DNA from: Venturia oleaginea | Lineage: Eukaryota; Ascomycota; Dothideomycetes; Venturiales; Venturiaceae | NCBI GenBank assembly: GCA_013176395.1 | Contig: JABMLP010000019.1 | Coordinates: 1,054,001 to 1,118,000, forward strand | Reading direction: 5' to 3' | Length of the DNA stretch: 64,000 nucleotides | Part shown: positions 33,101 to 43,034 of the stretch, in pieces | How the letters are laid out: every line of letters starts with the position of its first letter | Numbering within the stretch: position 1 is the first letter of the stretch | The notes under the pieces: generated by a model | The model's input: only the letters and a program-made list of their open reading frames with translations | What the model was told of the DNA's origin: nothing | Database searches by the model: none | Translations under genes and position numbers: made by a program

Positions 33101-34232
33101 TATGACTACAATGAGCGCCAAAGAGTGCGCGAAAAGGTTCTTACAATGCCACTATCGCTACCACGGATTTCCCATGGCATTGACGTCGGACAGAGGCAGC
33201 AATTGGACAGGTCGTTTTTGGAGGAAGCTTTGCGAACTTACAAAGATTGAGCAGAGACTCTCTACAGCCTTTCATCCACAGACCGATGGCGCGACCGAGC
33301 GTATAAACCAGGAAGTTCTACGCTATCTCCGCGCCTTCATCGCATACTCCCAACTAGACTGGCCAACGCTACTACCTACGGCTATGTTAGCACTGAACAA
33401 TCGTGACTATTCAGTCACAGGGATGAGTCCATTCTATCTAACCCACGGCTACCATGCGGAACCAATCCAGAAAGTACAACGAATCTCACCCAGTAACTCA
33501 CCAACAGCCGATGCCGAGACCTTTGTGCAACGAATAGAAGAGGCACAAGAATATGCACAGGCAGCGATGGCCTGGTCCCAGCAGAAGATGGAGAACGACG
33601 CCAACAGGTCACGTCAAGCTGCCGAAACGTTAAAAAAGGGCGACAAAGTCTGGTTGAACCTTAGGAATATCAATACTCCGCAGCTATCAAAGAAACTGTC
33701 GTGGACGCAAGCCAAATACACTGTCGAGAACCAGATCTCCCCGATGGTATACGAGCTGGCTGACCTGCCAAGTGGTATCCATAACCGTTTCCACGTTGAC
33801 CTACTCCGCCGAGCCGCAACCGACACACTACCCTCACAAGAATCCGATGATACCCAGCCGCCACCATTAGTGCCTCAAACCGAAGAAACAGAGGCTGAGT
33901 TTGAAGTAGAACGTATACTTCGCGCAGAGAAGAAACGGGTTGGGCGAGGCTGGGTTCGTCAGTTATTAATCAAATGGAAAGGCTATGCAGATCCCGATTG
34001 GCAGCCACGTTCATTATTCACAGAAGTCGAGGACTTAGACCGCTTCGAGGCAGAGTATGGCAAGGGCGACGGTGTCGGCGAAGATATAGGAGCTCAAACA
34101 GGGGCCCGAAGAAACCGAGTAGCGGTGGCCAGCGCCTTCGAATCTGCTACAAGCTGGCAGAAGCGATGTATGGCGTTTGTCTGTTTGATTATCCCACCTA
34201 CCACACCCTCTTTAGTCCTGCACACCCGGTAA
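30111..34232 (+). CDS. Gypsy A1 pol (protease, RT, RNase H, integrase, chromodomain)
   Basis: Open frame of about 1370 codons; no ATG until 30252, so it is probably made as a Gag-Pol fusion by -1 frameshifting. Domains in order, counted from 30156: protease with DNG in place of DS/TG (residues 55-57), RT with YMDD near 436, RNase H (LECDCSGYALGG, near 583), integrase zinc-binding HHCC (HVTGHPGRDS..CDVCGRTG, about 880-925), integrase catalytic core starting DFMTGLP with SDRGSNW and DGATERINQE, and a C-terminal chromodomain (LIKWKGYADPDWQPRS, about 1250-1300). The frame is intact to the stop at 34230. Confidence 0.94.
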   Translation, partial: LPTGSLIRVGKLATLVHRRARGSEVDVHGEDITKLPGIREIKAAKDRMESTPFLIDTLINGTSFTESFFDNGCLPYAAFSEESVQTHRLPRIPIDTKQLALAKESHENGEDLRITHMTYATIDIDGRAERVYGYIVKGLSFPIILGKAWAERNWVRYIAAKRKLLIGQGSQRITVREKGWLEQNTKARDRLAHVRAACLVSGSVFAAIVGRAQRRLRRDGPDGTQVLAISMSDINKALSKLAERKERKTEEEIRQEIPEEIAEHADAFLDDEDGEIAPHQEGRDHVIELIRDEQGREAEVPWGPLYGMSREELLVLRKTLSDYMDKGWIRASNSPAAAPVLFVRKPGGGIRMCVDYRALNRITRSDRYPLPLIRETLRNLATARWYTKLDVRAAFHRLRIKHGDEWKTAFRTRFGLFEWLVTPFGLAGAPASFQRYINGVLRESLDICCSAYMDDVLIWSDGDYLDHMVKVNQILAKLKTAGLRLDLSKCEFAVQEVKYLGFIITAGEGIKVDPEKVAAIKEWEAPVNVTGVRSFLGFANFYRDFIDNFSELSDPLIKLTRKAVAFVWNKEHENAFQVLKELFISAPILAHWNPDLDTVLECDCSGYALGGTLSQKDMKGKLRPVAYFSRKLTAAECNYEIHDKELLAVIKSIEHWRGELRSVAAPFKVLTDHKNLRYFMTAQRLSERQARWSLILSEYQFQLEFRAGKLAQRPDALSRRHQDMPHDKNDERLQGRVAQLIKDEWLPPLSERTTETIAIQALICPVNTPNTSNSTWDVIREPQQNTGLDGRHQLTAENGQHRSTTRYGQNRSVAKGCDLFEKPELQLLWDRAIAEDQSYEAIHTAIVTGERSFPPELKLSVQLPECEVDDHGAVTRRGILWVPDWEPLRTTLVQQTHDSHVTGHPGRDSTLAILSRSFFWSQQYKTVRQFVRNCDVCGRTGIWRDKKRGLLKPLPIPARFHSELSIDFMTGLPAEENGPKYLMVITDRLLKSVTLEAMTTMSAKECAKRFLQCHYRYHGFPMALTSDRGSNWTGRFWRKLCELTKIEQRLSTAFHPQTDGATERINQEVLRYLRAFIAYSQLDWPTLLPTAMLALNNRDYSVTGMSPFYLTHGYHAEPIQKVQRISPSNSPTADAETFVQRIEEAQEYAQAAMAWSQQKMENDANRSRQAAETLKKGDKVWLNLRNINTPQLSKKLSWTQAKYTVENQISPMVYELADLPSGIHNRFHVDLLRRAATDTLPSQESDDTQPPPLVPQTEETEAEFEVERILRAEKKRVGRGWVRQLLIKWKGYADPDWQPRSLFTEVEDLDRFEAEYGKGDGVGEDIGAQTGARRNRVAVASAFESATSWQKRCMAFVCLIIPPTTPSLVLHTR

Positions 34233-34241
34233 GGAGGGGGG
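34231..34241 (+). promoter_or_regulatory. Polypurine tract of gypsy A1
   Basis: AAGGAGGGGGG just before the 3' LTR; primes plus-strand DNA synthesis. It overlaps the pol stop codon by two bases. Confidence 0.8.
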
Positions 34242-34244
34242 TAA

Positions 34245-34420
34245 TGTTATGGGCATGGCCCATGGTTGGTATAGGCTAAGAGCCTAAGCCTGATTGAGCC
34301 TAGTATAGAGAAAGAACCTCATTGAGGTTCTCTGTTTGTAGATACCTTCACTCTTTAACTGAATCTAAACAATCTTTGGCTACGAGTATGCTGCGTCTTT
34401 CCAGCTACCGTCCCGTAATA
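34245..34420 (+). repeat. Gypsy A1 3' LTR
   Basis: 176 bp, matching the 5' LTR except for one C to T change in CACTC[C/T]TTAAC. The end CCCGTAATA is followed by GTGGG, inside a pogo transposase gene. Confidence 0.92.
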
Positions 34421-35244
34421 GTGGGATGCGCTGTGAACTGAGCCGGGAGATCGCATGCGTTTCGATAGTATGGGCCCGTTTAAACGCTGCAAACACGCCT
34501 ACATCAAGCGATTGTAGTATATGTGAGCAGTGAGGAGGCATAATTAGGATATCAATATTATGCTCCATGCAGTAGGCAATAAAATCGCCATCGATATGAC
34601 TTCCATGGCCATCCGCGACAAGTAAACGCTGGCGACCCGCAGCCTTCTCGCGGGTAAGAGGGTCCAAAACATTGATTAACCACGCCAACCCAAGGTTATT
34701 CGAGGTCCAGCCATTCTTGCTTGTTGCAAAGTGCCATCCCAGAGGTGATGATTCATTGATCCATCGCGTATTAACGTCCTGGCCTTTGAATATCAGGAGC
34801 GGCGCCAGCGCTTCGCCTGCGGCATTGATGCACTCAATCACTGTTACCCACTTCTGTTTGCCTCCGATCACCTTGTACTTCTGTGTACTGTCGAGGTGTA
34901 CAAGCACCTTCAACGCCTGCTCTTCGCCAATACCAAATCCAGCCTCATCCATATTCCACATATGCGCAGGATCGTACTTATGCTCCTGGAGCATCTCTCC
35001 GACTGCGTCAAACCAGCGTTTTACATGCTCATATGTTGCCCTCTCGTTGCGTACATGCTCTCTCTAGCTGACGAGCATATACTCCTGCTATCTCAGGATG
35101 TCTTTTTTGAAAGCGCTGGATCCATTTATCGTTGATAGTGAAGCGTGGAGTGGCCGCTCCGGTCTCTAGAGGCCATCGCACGTCCCTCAGCGTCGATGAG
35201 ATACCTCTAGAGTCGCCGTCGCGGCCACGGCATAGCAAGCACAC
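34421..35244 (-). pseudogene. Pogo-type DDE transposase fragment (pogo-1)
   Basis: Minus-strand transposase cut by gypsy A1. The upstream part (35244 to about 35040) has a CENP-B/Tc5-type DNA-binding block (KWIQRFQKRHPEIAGVYARQ). A frameshift near 35035-35050 separates it from the DDE domain: WNMDEAGFGIG (first Asp), LLVADGHGSHIDGDF (second Asp), PPHCSHILQSLDVGVFAAFK (third Asp). After SRLSSQRIP the reading runs into LTR sequence, so the C-terminus is missing. The N-terminal helix-turn-helix is not seen. The missing C-terminal part is expected elsewhere, see the inversion finding. Confidence 0.82.
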
Positions 35245-35502
35245 GAATACATGAGCAAGCTACACGAACGATGCGTCCACCAAAGACAACAGCAACCATC
35301 TAGTCACTATCTCCCGGCTAGTCCATCACCCCAGATGACACTGCAACGCCCCGAGTCGACGAGTCACCGCTAGAACGGCAATACCTTCAACACAACTCAA
35401 ACACCAGACGCCCGGTGTACAACAATTGGCACCACATAACACTACAACGACTAGACAACCTCTCCCAACGTCTTGGCAAACCGTTCTGCTACAAGCTGTT
35501 GC

Positions 35503-36180
35503 CCAGAGCCTTGAGCCTCTTCCCAAACTGTTGCGTCCCAGTTATGGCATTGGCAAGAGTAGGTGCGCGACACAGTAAGTAGTAAGGACGCATAGAAGGA
35601 GCCTATTGGCGGCAAATTTCCTCCCTACATGTAAGCCAGCTGACGTAGCCTTGAGCCTCTTCCCAGACTGTTGCGTCCCAGTTATGGCAGTGGCAAGAGT
35701 AGGTGCGCGATATAGCAAGCAGGGAGAGCGACTAGCAGCAGGTAGGCTCCGACTATAAGACGACAAGTCTACAACACAATCGGTACGAAACGATACGGCA
35801 GCTGCTAGAGAACCTCATCTACTATTGTCTCCGCAAACCGTCCTGCTGCAAGCTGATGTCCAGAGCCTTGAGCCTCTCCCCAAACTGTTGCGTCCCAGTT
35901 ATGGCATTGGCAAGAGTAGGTGCGCAACACAATAATCAGTAAGGACGTATAGAAGGAGCTTATTGGCGGCAAATTCCCTCCCTACAAGCCAGCAGACGTA
36001 GACTTGAGCCTCTCCCCAGACTGTTGCGTCCTAGTTATGGCATTAGCAAGAGTAGAAGCGCGATATAGCAAGCAGGGAGAGCGGCTAGCAGCAGGTAGGC
36101 TCCGACTATAAGACGGCAGGTCTATAGCACGATCGGCGCCATACAATACGGCAGCTACCAGACAACCTCGTCTACGGGTA
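35503..36180. repeat. Compound tandem repeat, about 360-bp unit in two copies
   Basis: Four related half-units begin at about 35513, 35650, 35870 and 36002, each opening GCCTTGAGCCTC.. or CTTGAGCCTCT.. then ACTGTTGCGTCC and GCAAGAGTAGG. They alternate in type (one continues AAGGACG..AGAAGGAGC, the other ATAGCAAGCAGGGAGAGC), so the array is two copies of an A-B unit. No coding potential. Such arrays occur in transposon untranslated regions; the owner is not identified. Confidence 0.8.
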
Positions 36181-36683
36181 TACCCGGAGTATCACACCCA
36201 AGCAGCGAAATCACGACTACGATGGTTACTATTGTCTCCAGCATCACACAACCAAATACACTGCCGCATAGGAATCTGGTGCAAGGCAACTTTCACAAGC
36301 AGAAACATACGTAGGGAACCCATTGGCCTTGAGGGATAAGGCGAAACAGATAGACAAAGCTGAGCATTAGAGGGAGACTGTAGGTAGAAGGATAGCGAAA
36401 CACGAGGCATTGCCTCTTGAGTCTACATAGCACAGATATACTAGCAGAGTAACCAGTATCCACAAGAGCCAGCGGGCATTTGGAGATACTGGTTAAGGGA
36501 AAAGAGGGAGGACTGAGGCGACAGCTGGCCTTGTTTCAGTGAACGGGGCGAAGTGGGACGCGGTGGATTATATAATCTATCACGTGTCGGCTGTCTGATG
36601 AAGTCCTCCTAACCGGACATAGCTGCGTGATTAAGCGGCTGCAACCGAGGAGGATAAAATCAATCTATCTATCTATCTATCTT
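36181..36683 (+). mobile_element. Probable LINE 3' end with (ATCT)n tail
   Basis: Non-coding. It ends in five ATCT units (about 36663-36682), the kind of simple tail left by fungal LINEs. A 7-bp stem (36604-36610 TCCTCCT with 36648-36654 AGGAGGA) encloses 37 nt just upstream and could be the 3' structure recognised by the RT. No ORF of this element is seen here. Confidence 0.5.
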
Positions 36684-38394
36684 CAAACTCCTGAACGATA
36701 GACGCACGCGAATTGTCATCGATGGCTACGAATCTGACGAGTACACGGTCGAGACTGGGGTACCACAGGGATCGTCCCTATCCCTCATCTTATACATATT
36801 CTACAACTCTGACCTTATTGAGCAATGCGACTCAGGCGACAATACTGCAGCTATAGGCTATATCGATGACGCAGCCATACTTACATGGGGCAACACAACA
36901 GAGAAAACGTGCAAGAAACTCGAAAACGCGCTAGAAAAGGCAAACTGTTGGGCAATGACACATGCATCAAAATTCGCCCCAGAAAAGTTCCAACTGACAG
37001 ACTTCACAAGAAGACGCACCCGTATAAACACACAACAGCCCGTCCAGACGGCATGGGGATGCATTGCGCCTAAAACAACGTGCAAATATCTAGGCGTGAC
37101 GCTAGACAGCAAACTCTAATGGAAGGAACACATCGAAGAAATTAAGCGGAAAACTACGAAAACAGTGAACGCACTGTGCTCTCTGGGTAGCTTAACATGG
37201 GACGTCAGTCTGCTAGATATGCGAAAAATCTACCGCGGAGTAGTAGTCCCTCAGATGATGTAAGCGTGCTCAATCTGGTCGAATTCAGGAATGAGGGGAA
37301 AACCATACACTAGAAAAACGCTCGATACACTTCAGTCAATCCAAGCACGTGTAGCACGAATTATCTGTGGAGTGTTCAAAGCGACATCCAGAGTCGCCCT
37401 CGACATTGAGACCTACCTGCTCCCAGTCGAACAACAGATCTGGAAACACAACATCGAAACCCTCAGCCGTATACTCACGTGCCAAGACCTCCCTAAACTG
37501 CTAGATACTCAATTCGGAGAACCAAGGTCAAGACAACGAGCAAGCTACGATAGCCCATTATACAACATATATCGAGATGCCGAAGAGAAAGGAGCAGCGA
37601 ATCTCGACAAGCGAGAGATAATCCCGCCGTTCGTAGCAGCACCATGGTGGCAAGGCCCAAAGACACATATCGCACCAAGCGGTGAAGCGGCACACTCTGA
37701 ACACGGCTCCGTCACTAGATTCGAGGGTAATATTTGCGTCTATACAGATGGGAGGAGCATAGACGGACATACAGGCGCTGCAGCAGTATGGCCGCTGAAA
37801 AGACAGACGAGAAGCACGTATATGGGCCCTGAGACGACCTCCACGGTGTACGCAGCTGAACTTCAAGGAATAAATCTAGCGCTGCATATGGTTCAAACAG
37901 ACATCAAGCCAGGAAACGAACGGAGAGACATCAATATCTTCGCCGACAACTAGGCAGCGATACGCTCGCTGACAAGGCCGAAAGGCCGATTAGGAGCATA
38001 CATTGTCAAGCGGATTGTACAACGGATCACACAACTTCACGAATACAGAGCTATCGTGAACATTCGATGGATTCCTGCCCACGAGGGAATTGACGGAAAC
38101 GAGGCCGCTGACCAAACCGCCAGGGAGGCCACTGGATGGAGAGAAGACGGAGAGAAAGGACCAAGAGCTGATATGCCACCGGAACTGTACCCGCTAAGAA
38201 CGACACTCAAGACGTGGTGCTGGAAGGTAGTGAATAGACAATGGTTGACTAGTTGGAAATCCGAGACAAAGGGGAAAGCCACGAGGAGATACACACCTAA
38301 ACCAACTAAAAGAGTGCTCCAGCTCCATCAAGACCGGAGCAAACGAGAAAGTGCGATCCTCGTACAGATGAGAACTGAAAAGATAGGGCTCAAG
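36684..38394 (+). pseudogene. LINE-2: 5'-truncated Tad-like ORF2 (RT and RNase H) with three in-frame stops
   Basis: One frame carries RT motifs VETGVPQGSSLS and IGYIDDAAILTWG, the linker, and an RNase H domain (CVYTDGRSIDGHTGAAAVW, VYAAELQGINLAL, IRWIPAHEGIDGNEAAD). It thus differs from LINE-1, which lacks RNase H. In-frame stops are at 37117-37119 (TAA), 37261-37263 (TAA) and 37951-37953 (TAG after FADN, where DNQ is usual). No frameshift is needed. The left end abuts the ATCT tail and the right end is cut by the gypsy C LTR at 38395. Confidence 0.85.
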
Positions 38395-38613
38395 TGTCAC
38401 GTTTGACCTTGGACTTGACTTGGAAGCATGACTTGAATTCTATGGGATGTGCGAAGTTGTAAGGATGAGGAGCTAACTAAGAGGTAGAGACGAGTCTAAA
38501 TACTTGCGACCGGTCTCGCGCTAGACCTGATCGCGCTAGACCTGATCGAGCAGAACCACCACATTTAACTACATTTAACTGCATTCGAATACCAACATAG
38601 TTCGATCATGACA
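38395..38613 (-). repeat. Gypsy C 3' LTR
   Basis: 219 bp; in element orientation begins TGTCATGATCG and ends CGTGACA, a 5-bp terminal inverted repeat (TGTCA/TGACA). A G-rich tract (TTGGGGGGTAC) precedes it. It contains a 15-bp direct duplication of GATCAGGTCTAGCGC (about 38517-38546). Confidence 0.82.
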
Positions 38614-38697
38614 GTACCCCCCAACAAGGCCGAGGCGCAATGGTTCAAACTGAACTATTTGGCGAGGTGACTGACAAACTTGAATCATGATCGAATG

Positions 38698-39943
38698 CTA
38701 ACCAGGCCTGTACCCGGTTGGTTTTGGTTTTCTTGGATATCTCTGGTGAAATTCATCAACCGCGCTCTTTGCGTTGTGCAAGAATTGAAGGGGTTCCCAT
38801 GTCGGTAAGTAATAGCCTTCCCATTTAACCTTGTAGTCAAATCTCTTCGTAGCTTTGTTGAATCGTGAATCAACGACTTCATCCAGGGTGTAGATTCCAT
38901 CGTTTTCTTTAACATCGACGGGAGGAGGTTGCGAGTCATTCTGGTTTGGAAACATCCTGTCGGAGGGGGGGGTAGGCAGGGAGCAGTAGATTTGTATGAA
39001 AGACGGGATGGCAATGCATAGAAGTAGGGAGCTCGAGTTTGTAAGCGTCGTGGTCTAGGGCTTGTAGAATCTTGAATTTGCCGGCGAACTTGCAGTCGAA
39101 CTTTTTGGATGGGCGCGTGGTCTTGATATTCTTGAGGTTTAGCCAAACCCAGTCACCAACTTTGTAGTTTGGAGAACCAAGCCGATGTTTGTTCTTGAAA
39201 TATTCGTAGGTAGCGCTGGCGTGGCGGATCTCGTTGTAGCAAATCTTCTCAAGGTTTGCCATGAAGTCAGCCATGGAATTACCTTTTCGTGTCTCGGTAA
39301 TTTCGTGGCGAGAGGCGTTACGGTCTGGTTGAATTGGCGCTTCCAATCCGGAGCGTGGATCGTAGCCGTAGGCGGCAAAAAATGGTGTGAGTTTTGTTGC
39401 ATTGGAGGGTGTGTTGTTGATCACGAATTCGCAGAGTGGTAACCATTCGTCCCAATCATCTTGTTGATAATTGCAGTAAGCACGGATGTAGATTTCGACT
39501 TGGGCATTCGCTCGCTCGGTCCCGCCATCTGTCTCGGGGTGGAAACTGGTAGAGAGGCGGATTCGGATTCCGAGGCGTTTGCAGAGTACTTTCCAGAGGA
39601 CAGCAACGAATTGGGATTCTCGGTCGGAGATAATGCTTCGAGGTAAGCCGTGGAGGCGGTAGACGTGTTGGAGAAATAGTAAGGCGCATTCGCGGGCTTC
39701 TGGGAGTTTTTGGCAGGGGATAAGGTGCTTGATTTTGGTGAGGCGATCGACAATTACTAAGAGGCAGGTATTACCTCCTTTGCGTGTGGCAGGTAAATCG
39801 GTAATGAAGTCCATCTGGATGTCTTTCCATCTCCGTTGAGGGGCTTCGAAAGTGTTGAGGAGTCCTTGGTACATTAGGTTGCTCAGTTTTGCGCCTCGAC
39901 AGGCGTTGCATCGTGAGACCCATTTGTCCGAGGTGGCGTGCAT
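38698..39943 (-). pseudogene. Gypsy C integrase and chromodomain
   Basis: The integrase frame (39943-38936) has CNACRGAK of the zinc-binding region, core motifs DFITDLPATRKGG, SDRESQF and DGGTERANAQVE. The chromodomain follows in another frame (38955-38698): DEVVDSRFNKATKRFDYKV, then KWEGYYLPTWEPL. The shift lies near 38940-38955. Integrases with this tail target heterochromatin marks in other fungi. Confidence 0.82.
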
Positions 39944-40160
39944 GCCATGCCAGTAGTAGGACTTGCGGAGTTTGAGGAAGTTGTTAGCTTTACCCGGGTG
40001 ACCTGCGACATTACAGTCGTGGTTCGCTTTCAGAATGTATGCTTGTAGTGTATCGTCTTGGGGAATAAATAGACACTTTTATACCAAAGGCGGCCGTCGC
40101 GTTCTTCGCAGTCCTGCATCCGCAACGTTCGGTGGTGGGTTTTGCCGTCGCGTAGTCTTT

Positions 40161-41640
40161 TCAAGACTTCGCGTGGTTCTTTGTCTTTAGTCTCAACGCT
40201 CTAGCGTAGAGTTCTTCAAATTTGTCTTCGTCCCAAATAAGCTCTTCGTCGTCTGGGTCTTGCGAAGGGATGAATATGTCCGGAGAGGAGAACGGGGTGG
40301 TTGGGGTTTGTTCTTCAGCTACTGCGTCGTTGCTAGGTTTATTCCATATATCGTTGAGGGGCTCAAGGGATTCGTCCCCGTCATTTTCGGAAGAGTCGCG
40401 GTAGTCTGGGTTTTTCTCGAAGTCTTGTGGAGAGAAGTGGTCACGAAGCGTAACTGGGCATAATGAAAGATTGTGGACTTGGAGTTCATAACTAGAGATT
40501 CGAACAGACCGAAGCGGGTTCTGAACGCAGTGAGAGGAACGTTGTCGGGGTGGACTCGGAGTGCGTTGAATGCTGAGATAATATCGATCTTCGTGAAGTA
40601 CTTGGCTTTGCTGAGTTTTTCTAGGGTTTCGCGGAGTAAGGGAATAGGGTATCGGTTTTTTCGAGTAATGGCGTTGAGTTTTCGGTAGTCTACGCAGAAT
40701 CGCAGACCACCACCTGGTTTTTTGACAAAGATACATGGGGAACTGACGTCGGACTGGCTTTTTCTGATAAAACCTTTTCCCAAATTCTCCTCGAGCCATT
40801 TCCGGAGGCATCTGAGTTCGTTCTGGGACATACCGTAGAGAGGAGCGTTTGGTAACTGGTTTTTCTTATTTTCTTGAATTTCAATTTTATGGTCGACGAG
40901 GCGTGACGGGGGCAGTGAATCAGCAGCTTCTCTATTAAAAGCGTGCGCGAGGTCGTGAAGGTCTTGGGGTAACTGGGGACGGGGGTCTTTGTAATCTGGT
41001 TTCTTCGCCAGAAATTTATCGATATCTTGAATACTGATTGCGTAGATTTGAGCATTGGGTTGATTAGAATTCCATTGAAAAGCGTGAGAGTTAACAATCT
41101 TCCAATAGCGAGGAGAGTCCGGGGTTTCTTGAGGCGGTGTGTAGGCACCAAAACGGGAGCGGGATATACTTAACAGAGCCCTCTTGGCCCAGAAGACATT
41201 TCTTAGAACAGTGGGTGCCGAAGTGAATACTCGGATTCTCAAAATCGAGTTTCACACCGTGGAGGTTCATCCAGGGAGTGCCAAAAATGACTGCTGCGGA
41301 GCCGAGACGGGTAACAAAGAATTTCGTGGTTTCGAGGTGGTGTTCTCCGGTTCTGACGGAGACGTAGATTTCGTGAGTAACGTGAGAGAGTGCAGAGGAT
41401 GCCTGTTTGCCGTCAAAGGCTTTGAGGCGGCGAGGAGTTTCGAGAGGAATAAAGGGAAAGCCGTGGGATTGCGCGAAATCGAGGTCTATAAAACTTCCTG
41501 TGGCAAAGGAATCAGTAACGGCGAGAGTTTTGATCGATTCATTAAGTGTTATTGGGACTATGATTGGTCTAGAGTCTACTGGTCCATCAATCTCTCCTGC
41601 CGATTTCTCTGAGTAACCTAGAACTGCTGAACTGATGTAA
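40161..41640 (-). pseudogene. Gypsy C protease and partial reverse transcriptase
   Basis: Protease region (about 41600-41250) reads VTDSFATGSFIDLDFAQSHG, where the usual DSGA is DSFA, so the active site is altered. The RT start follows (KPGGGLRFCVDYRKLNAITR, FGLFESLV) to about 40500, then jumps in another frame to an acidic linker (DDEELIWDEDKFEELYARAL) that normally follows RNase H. The RT active site (YxDD) and RNase H are missing, so this is an internal deletion of more than 1 kb. Confidence 0.78.
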
Positions 41641-41686
41641 AGAACATGCCGTTTCGATTTGTTGTCGTGTCTCGATGAACGTCATT

Positions 41687-43034
41687 TCAACGAGACTCTG
41701 AGTTTTCCGAACTCGGGGTGTATGGGACTGATCCGAAGCCGTAGCTTGTGGTGCTAGAAGAGGCGATGGAACCTGAGCGTTCTTCGGGGCCTTGAGTGAT
41801 CTGAGGAGTCTGGGCGTTCTGTTGATACGCTCCCGATGCTCCTGGCATGCTTATATTGCCAAAGCTTATAGGGGGAATGAAGTTTCGAGCTCCGGAGTTG
41901 CCAAACTGCATGGGGTCACTGGCGAACTGGTTGGGGGTAGTGAACTGATTGGAGGGGCGTCCACGTTGGGCTTTCTTGGGGCATACGGCGGCGATATGCT
42001 TCTGACCATTAGGCATAATTACTGTGAGCTCTCCGCAGTATCCGCAACGGTTGTTGGTTTTTCGCCATTGGGTATTGGCGGCTTTCTCTTCCAGGGTCCA
42101 GGAAGCGATTGGCTTCATCTGGAGAGACGGGAGGCAGGTACCTATGTCGGCGCCGGCCCTACTGTTGAGGTTCATAACTGAGATGTCCATGGCGTCGCCA
42201 AAAGCATGAGAAGTGGCGGGGGAAAACTAGGAATGCGCGTTGGGGTGCGAAGAGAGCGGTAGCTAATGTAGATCATCCTGAGAATACGGGAGCTTTTCAA
42301 GCTCGGGAGATCTTCTCCAACTGTTTCATGTTGCCTTCGCAGTTGTGGCACAGATCGATTAACTCCTCTAGTTTCTTTGTCGTAGGGACGTGAATCATTG
42401 CTCCGCTAAGTTCTGCGCTCAGGCCGTTGCGGAAGTTGACGATCATAAGTTGCTCCAAGGGGTTCGCGGGTTCTGAGACGTGAGAGAGGGTGATTCCGGC
42501 TTCTTGGAGTAGGCGTCGGAAATCTGCGACGTAAGTAGCGAATGTTCTGTTTGCCATCTTGTGGTTCTGCAGTTTATTCATAGCATCTTGAGTGTCGAAA
42601 CGAGGAACGTAGCTGTCGTTGAGCTTTGAGATAAATTCGTCGAAGGATACAAAAGGCCATGAATTCGTAGTTTCGTTGTAGTATGGGCGAATTGTGGATT
42701 TGCACTTGTCGTCAAGCCGATTAAAGGCGTAAGTAACTTGGGAGTTTACCGAAGGGAATGCTCTGGAGACTGGGCTGGGTTTTATTCGGAGGTCTAAGAG
42801 CCAACTGTTGTATTTATGCTTATCTCCTTCAAAGATAGAGATGTCGCCTTGGGTTGGTCGAGGGGCGGAGATTTCGCGAGAAGTAACGCCCTTGAGTTCT
42901 GCTCGAAGGGCGCGAGCTTCGTTCTCAAAGGCTTCGAGCTTGAGTTCTTGAATTGAACGGGACATGGTATCCTGGTCTCGCTGGGCTGTGTTGAACATAT
43001 GAGAGATGGTAGCTAAAAGCTGGAGGAGTGGGAG
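41687..43034 (-). pseudogene. Gypsy C gag
   Basis: Two frames: capsid part 43034-42297 (DISIFEGDKHKYNSWLLDLR, FVSFDEFISKLNDSY) and a nucleocapsid-like part 42190-41687 with CGYCGELTVIMPNGQKHIAAVC. The start codon is missing; the first residues of the open frame come from antisense pogo-2 sequence. Not functional as it stands. Confidence 0.75.

Larger units (their letters stand above)
28843..34420 (+). mobile_element. Gypsy A1: complete Ty3/gypsy chromovirus-type retrotransposon
   Basis: LTRs of 176 bp (28843-29018 and 34245-34420) differ at one position (C at 28952, T in the 3' copy), so insertion is recent. Gag and pol are both open. PBS at 29019, polypurine tract at 34231. The integrase ends in a chromodomain, as in the Tf1/sushi-like group. 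The two flanks do not match: GGAAC on the left, GTGGG on the right. The right flank cuts a pogo transposase gene. A second, inverted and truncated copy (A2) lies at 53251-56586. Confidence 0.95.
38395..43034 (-). mobile_element. Gypsy C: degenerate chromodomain gypsy element, 5'-truncated
   Basis: Minus-strand element with a 3' LTR (38395-38613), polypurine tract, integrase-chromodomain, partial RT, protease remnant and gag. Most of the RT after FGLFESLV and all of RNase H are deleted or unreadable, several frames are broken, and the 5' end is cut at about 43034, where sequence of pogo-2 begins. The LTR interrupts LINE-2. Families A and B are only distantly similar in protein. Confidence 0.85.

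Noticed and set aside
34382..34420. Transposase C-terminus ending LLRDGSWKDAAYS
   Set aside because: These residues are translated from the gypsy A LTR end and recur at 53253-53291 next to unrelated sequence.
36663..36682. ATCT array as an ordinary microsatellite
   Set aside because: Its place directly after a stem-loop and before an unrelated truncated LINE fits a LINE tail better, though a plain microsatellite cannot be excluded.
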